A stretch of DNA of 64,000 nucleotides from Cytophagaceae bacterium. Lineage in GTDB: Bacteria > Bacteroidota > Bacteroidia > Cytophagales > Flexibacteraceae. Below are positions 60,700 through 64,000 of this stretch, in pieces. Under the pieces are notes generated by a model. The model saw nothing but the letters and a program-made list of their open reading frames with translations. It made no database searches and was not told where the DNA came from. Position 1 is the stretch's first letter. Each line of letters opens with the position of its first letter. The stretch is taken from NCBI GenBank assembly GCA_027487695.1, contig JAIYDB010000069.1, positions 1 through 64,000 on the forward strand, written 5' to 3'. Made by a program: the position numbers and the translations under genes.

Positions 60700-62592
60700 T
60701 TAATACAATACCCTAAACTTGATGGTATTAGGGATGGCCTTTAGTGCCTCAATTACTTCGGTATTGTATTCCTTATCTATATCGGTAATTACATAGCCAA
60801 TTTCAGCATTGGTCTTTAAGTATTGACCAAGGATGTTAATGCTATGTTCGCTCAATACCGTATTAATCTTCGCCATAACTCCAGGCACATTGGCGTGCAC
60901 GTGGATTAAACGATGGGCAATAGCAAAATCAGGCAATACCATATTCGGGAAGTTTACCGAATTGTGCGTATTTCCAGAGTTTACATACTGTATAATCTTG
61001 CTTGGTACATAATCGGCAATGCCTAGCTGCGCCTCTTCGGTGCTGCCTCCAATATGAGGAGTTAGCAAAAGGTTAGGCAAGCCTTGCAATTCTGAACTAA
61101 AGCCTTCGCCATTATTCTTAGGCTCGTGCGGGAATACATCTATTGCTGCACCTTGCACCTTACCCGATTTTATGTTTTTCGCTAGTTCGCCAATATCTAC
61201 AATATGTCCACGACTCAGGTTCATAAACACAACCCCTGGCTTCATTGCGCTAAATTCAGCTTCGCCAATTAAGTGGGTATTTTCTTTGCGTCCATCAACG
61301 TGAATGGTTACCACATCCACTTCCGAAAGCAATTCGTGTAACGAACGGCACTTCTTGGCATTACCCAAACTTAGCTTATCAACCACATCGTAGTAATAGA
61401 CCTGCATCCCTAAGCCTTCCGCCAACACAGAAAGCTGGGTACCGATATTGCCGTATCCAACAATGCCTAGTTTCTTACCACGAATTTCGTAGCTGTTCTT
61501 GCTGCTCTTTATCCAATTGCCTTGGTGTAAAGCCTGACTCTTTTCCGCAATCTGACGGATGAGGACAATCATTTCACCAATAGCCATTTCCACTACAGAT
61601 CGGCTATTACTAAATGGTGCATTGAACGCGACCACCCCTTTTTTCAAACAAGCATTCAGGTCAATCTGATTGGTTCCAATACAAAAAGCACCTACGCCAA
61701 TCAAACGCTCAGCGTAGGCAAGCACCTTTTCAGTAACCTGCGTTTTAGACCTAATTCCAAGGATACTTACCTCCTTAATGCGCTCACAAAGTTCGTCTTC
61801 ATCAAGGGCGGTAGTAATCGTTTCTACATTATACCCCTCATTCTGAAACAGTTGCACTGCGTGAGGATGTATATTTTCTAATAATAAAACGTTAATCCTG
61901 TTTTTAGGATAGCTATAGCGCATAGGTAGTTTTTGCTGAAATAGAAATTCATCTAAAGAAGGTAACACCGAATCGGCCTGAGCGGCTACGGTTTCCCTAA
62001 ATATATTTTCGGTAAAGGCATAGAACTTGGCAGCCAAGCCAGCCTCTTTAATCTCGTAATCGGTATATCCATCGCCCACCACCATGATAGGTTTAGGCAG
62101 GTTTAATTGCTGAATTAGTTTTACTTTGCCCTTATCTCCTGATAGTGGGTTGCTACTATCCACGCCAATGATATTACCTTCCACATCAAACTGATAGGTA
62201 TTGGCATAAACGTGGGTTGGCTTAATGCCATAATCAGCAACAATAGGTTCAATAAACTCCCTAAAGCCTGAGCTAATAATCAGAATATCAGCGGCGTGCT
62301 TCAAAAAGAACGACTTATTTTCCGCTATTGATGTGCTTACTTTGGTCTTGAGTACCTCAATTAAAGCAGGTAAATGTCGGTGATGAGCATCTAATAATGC
62401 AATGCGCTTCTCCAAAGATTCCGCAAAGGAAAGTTCCCCCGCCATCGCCCTATGGGTGAGTTCAGCAATTTCTGATAATCTGGTTTCCTTTTCAGGTTTA
62501 CCTTCTAAGGCAATGGCTGCAAGCTCGTCCATCCCTTCCACCTGCATAAAGGTAGAATCGAAATCAAAAACAACAATATAGGGCAGCGACAT
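60700..62592 (-). CDS. Fused phosphoserine phosphatase and D-3-phosphoglycerate dehydrogenase
   Basis: A 630-residue protein joining the third and first steps of serine synthesis. The HAD phosphatase (about 1-225) has VVFDFDSTFM (D10, D12), IISSGF, the lysine in GDKGKVKLI and VVGDGYTDYEIKEAG, so all four HAD motifs are present. The dehydrogenase (about 235-555) has the NAD motif GIVGYGNIGTQ, NLSRGHIVDI and LTPHIGGSTEEAQ; an ACT domain (about 555-630, HVHANVPGVMAKINTVLSE) gives likely serine control. The start at 62592 (MSLPYIVV) is preferred to 62613. serC is not nearby. Such fusions are known in some Bacteroidota. Confidence 0.93.
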   Translation of the reverse strand: MSLPYIVVFDFDSTFMQVEGMDELAAIALEGKPEKETRLSEIAELTHRAMAGELSFAESLEKRIALLDAHHRHLPALIEVLKTKVSTSIAENKSFFLKHAADILIISSGFREFIEPIVADYGIKPTHVYANTYQFDVEGNIIGVDSSNPLSGDKGKVKLIQQLNLPKPIMVVGDGYTDYEIKEAGLAAKFYAFTENIFRETVAAQADSVLPSLDEFLFQQKLPMRYSYPKNRINVLLLENIHPHAVQLFQNEGYNVETITTALDEDELCERIKEVSILGIRSKTQVTEKVLAYAERLIGVGAFCIGTNQIDLNACLKKGVVAFNAPFSNSRSVVEMAIGEMIVLIRQIAEKSQALHQGNWIKSSKNSYEIRGKKLGIVGYGNIGTQLSVLAEGLGMQVYYYDVVDKLSLGNAKKCRSLHELLSEVDVVTIHVDGRKENTHLIGEAEFSAMKPGVVFMNLSRGHIVDIGELAKNIKSGKVQGAAIDVFPHEPKNNGEGFSSELQGLPNLLLTPHIGGSTEEAQLGIADYVPSKIIQYVNSGNTHNSVNFPNMVLPDFAIAHRLIHVHANVPGVMAKINTVLSEHSINILGQYLKTNAEIGYVITDIDKEYNTEVIEALKAIPNTIKFRVLY

Positions 62593-62744
62593 AAGCAGAA
62601 ATTGAACCTGCAAATTAGGAGTTTTCCAATTAACCTTTTTATAAAATTACAGTAAGCCCTTTATGACTGTTACTCTTACATAATTTCACTAGTTAAGTCT
62701 AGCTGTTGCAAATACTTATTCCCTAAATCCTTTTCTTTGCACCT

Positions 62745-63242
62745 ATGGAATCCATTACCCTAACCGCTGCCACAAAAGCTGAAAAGTACCAAGAACTTTT
62801 GCCTCAAATTGAGGCTTTGTTTCAAGTAGAATCGCTTTGGTTGCCTAACCTAGCAAATTGTGTAGCTGTACTAAAAGAGGCTTTTCAATGGTATTGGGTC
62901 GGTTTTTATTTGGTACAGGATGAGCAGTTGGTATTGGGACCGTTCCAAGGTCCGTTAGCTTGTACGCGTATTCCGTTTTCCAAAGGGGTTTGTGGTGCAG
63001 CTTACACCACCCAACAAACACAATTAGTACCTGATGTAAACCAATTCCCGGGGCATATTGCTTGTAGTGCTTCTAGCCAAAGCGAAGTAGTTGTACCCGT
63101 TTTTTATCAGGGCAAAGTGGCAATGGTATTAGATGTAGATAGCGAACACCTTGCTCATTATGATGCCGAAGATGTAGTTGGACTTGAGCAAATTATGGCT
63201 TTGGTGGAAAAGTATGTAGCACCAAGCTATATTAATAGGTAA
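62745..63242 (+). CDS. msrC: Free methionine-(R)-sulfoxide reductase, GAF domain
   Basis: Reduces free methionine-R-sulfoxide in the cytoplasm. The single GAF domain of 165 residues has WVGFYLVQDEQLVLGPFQG and the three family cysteines in LACTRIPFSKGVCGAA and HIACSASSQSEVVVP, with VLDVDSEHLAHYD at the end. All the catalytic and resolving cysteines are present, which separates it from regulatory GAF proteins. Confidence 0.92.
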   Translation: MESITLTAATKAEKYQELLPQIEALFQVESLWLPNLANCVAVLKEAFQWYWVGFYLVQDEQLVLGPFQGPLACTRIPFSKGVCGAAYTTQQTQLVPDVNQFPGHIACSASSQSEVVVPVFYQGKVAMVLDVDSEHLAHYDAEDVVGLEQIMALVEKYVAPSYINR

Positions 63243-63278
63243 ATTGCGCACTATTACAGCTCACATATTACAATACGA

Positions 63279-64000
63279 ATGGGTTTACTACGAAGTTTAG
63301 GGAACTACCTTATTTTCCTGAGTGCTATGTTCCGCAATAGGGAATCGTTTAGGGTATATCCTCCTTTGGTGGTAAACGAAATGATGCTCATTGGCATTAA
63401 TTCTGTGTTTATTGTAAGTGTGATTTCAGTTTTTATTGGGGCTGTAACTGCTGTTCAAACTGCCTATAACCTAGTTTCTCCCTTAGTACCGAAATATACC
63501 ATTGGCGTTATTGTGCGCGATATGGCGGTTTTGGAACTGAGTACCACTTTTACATGCGTGGTTTTAGCAGGTAAAGTCGGCAGTAATATTGCAGGTAGCC
63601 TCGGTTCAATGCGGGTAAGCGAGCAAATAGATGCGCTAGAGGTAATGGGGATCAATAGTGTGAGCTATTTGGTATTGCCTAAAATCATTGCTGGGGTAAT
63701 GATGTTCCCTTTACTCGTAGCATTTTCTGCCTTCTTGATATTTATAGGTGGATATATTGGTGGTGTTTTACCGGGCTTGCTTACTGAAAGCGATTATATC
63801 TACGGCATCAGGTTTCAGTTTGAGCCGTTCAATATCACCTTCGCCTTGATTAAAGGATTCGTTTTCGGCTTCCTGATTACTTCTATCAGTAGCTTTCAAG
63901 GATATAATACCCGTGGTGGTTCCTTAGAAGTAGGAAAAAGTAGTACGGAAGCGGTAACTAATAGCTGTATAGCCCTTCTATTGGCAGACTATTTTCTTGC
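63279..64000 (+). CDS. mlaE: MlaE-type ABC transporter permease, cut at the right window edge
   Basis: The frame runs open from the ATG at 63279 to base 64000, 240 codons, nearly the full length. Signature segments are VIVRDMAVLELSTTFTCVVL, AGKVGSNIAGSLGSMRVSEQ and IDALEVMGINSVSYLVLPKI, with about five membrane helices. MlaE is the inner-membrane permease of the phospholipid (Mla) transporter that keeps outer-membrane asymmetry. An ATPase (mlaF) and substrate-binding MlaD are expected just to the right. Confidence 0.93.
   Translation, partial: MGLLRSLGNYLIFLSAMFRNRESFRVYPPLVVNEMMLIGINSVFIVSVISVFIGAVTAVQTAYNLVSPLVPKYTIGVIVRDMAVLELSTTFTCVVLAGKVGSNIAGSLGSMRVSEQIDALEVMGINSVSYLVLPKIIAGVMMFPLLVAFSAFLIFIGGYIGGVLPGLLTESDYIYGIRFQFEPFNITFALIKGFVFGFLITSISSFQGYNTRGGSLEVGKSSTEAVTNSCIALLLADYFL

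Noticed and set aside
1-64000. Prophage, insertion sequence, restriction or CRISPR system, toxin-antitoxin pair
   Set aside because: No integrase, transposase, Cas, restriction or toxin-like gene and no regular short repeat array was seen; gene content is ordinary chromosome apart from the findings listed.
1-64000. tRNA, rRNA or known riboswitch in the gaps
   Set aside because: The gaps of more than 70 bases are AT-rich and show no cloverleaf arms, T-loop GGTTCGA-like sequence or recognisable aptamer core; short or odd RNAs could still be missed by eye.

Overview
The window is AT-rich bacterial chromosome from a member of the phylum Bacteroidota, probably a free-living aerobe. Four things support this. 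Three predicted secreted proteins end in type IX secretion (T9SS) sorting domains. Several promoters match the Bacteroidota form (TTTG, about 19 bases, TAnnTTTG). Shine-Dalgarno sites are rare. Many families are typical of the phylum: TPR sensor kinases, a viroplasmin-type RNase H1, a PD40/OmpA protein, group-2 PyrF, and a HAD-SerA fusion. I cannot fix the genus. Genes are densely packed, often with TAATG or TAAATG junctions. I saw no rRNA, tRNA, CRISPR array, insertion sequence or prophage. Most of the window is core chromosome.

Layout: (1) 1-6.5 kb: a cut-off secreted protein, fahA-rlmD, then a methyltransferase / lipoprotein / sugar-transferase operon. (2) 6.5-11.1 kb, minus strand: acpP-fabF-rnc, followed by a secreted M43 metalloprotease and a SlyD-like FKBP; yraN lies upstream. 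(3) 11.2-20 kb: sugar phosphate isomerase-lipB, rsgA, a PyrR-like phosphoribosyltransferase, comEC, nhaD-miaA, dtd and a secreted CxxCH protein. (4) 20-23.4 kb: rpsP-rimM-trmD-rplS, ispD and atpZ. (5) 23.3-29.6 kb: three tandem paralogous TPR sensor histidine kinases without a response regulator. (6) 29.7-43.6 kb: sucD, maf, a minus-strand run (marC, RNase H, membrane fusion protein, LolA-like, pyrF), a thioesterase-like gene, a PorE-like TPR/PD40/OmpA gene with an epimerase and holB, then yjbR-glycosyltransferase 9, and yihY with an AI-2E family gene. (7) 43.6-57.2 kb: a 590-base AT-rich regulatory region and one 12.9-kb gene for a 4305-residue beta-strand-repeat surface protein. (8) 57.3-64 kb: phoH, a TPR lipoprotein, a ROK kinase, a lipoprotein, a SerB-SerA fusion, free methionine sulfoxide reductase and the start of mlaE.

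How the parts fit: the T9SS substrates (protease, CxxCH protein, giant repeat protein) and the PorE-like OmpA protein point to a cell that exports large surface proteins. The sugar transferase, GT9 and isomerase point to surface polysaccharide. The items most worth a second look are: the tandem kinases, where two copies share a nearly identical DNA tract inside otherwise diverged genes; the giant protein, with four copies of a divider module at shrinking spacing; two inverted repeats over its promoter and leader; the SerB-SerA fusion; and the PorE-like architecture. I did not find a clearly new defence or mobile system. All family assignments come from reading the sequence; no database search was run.
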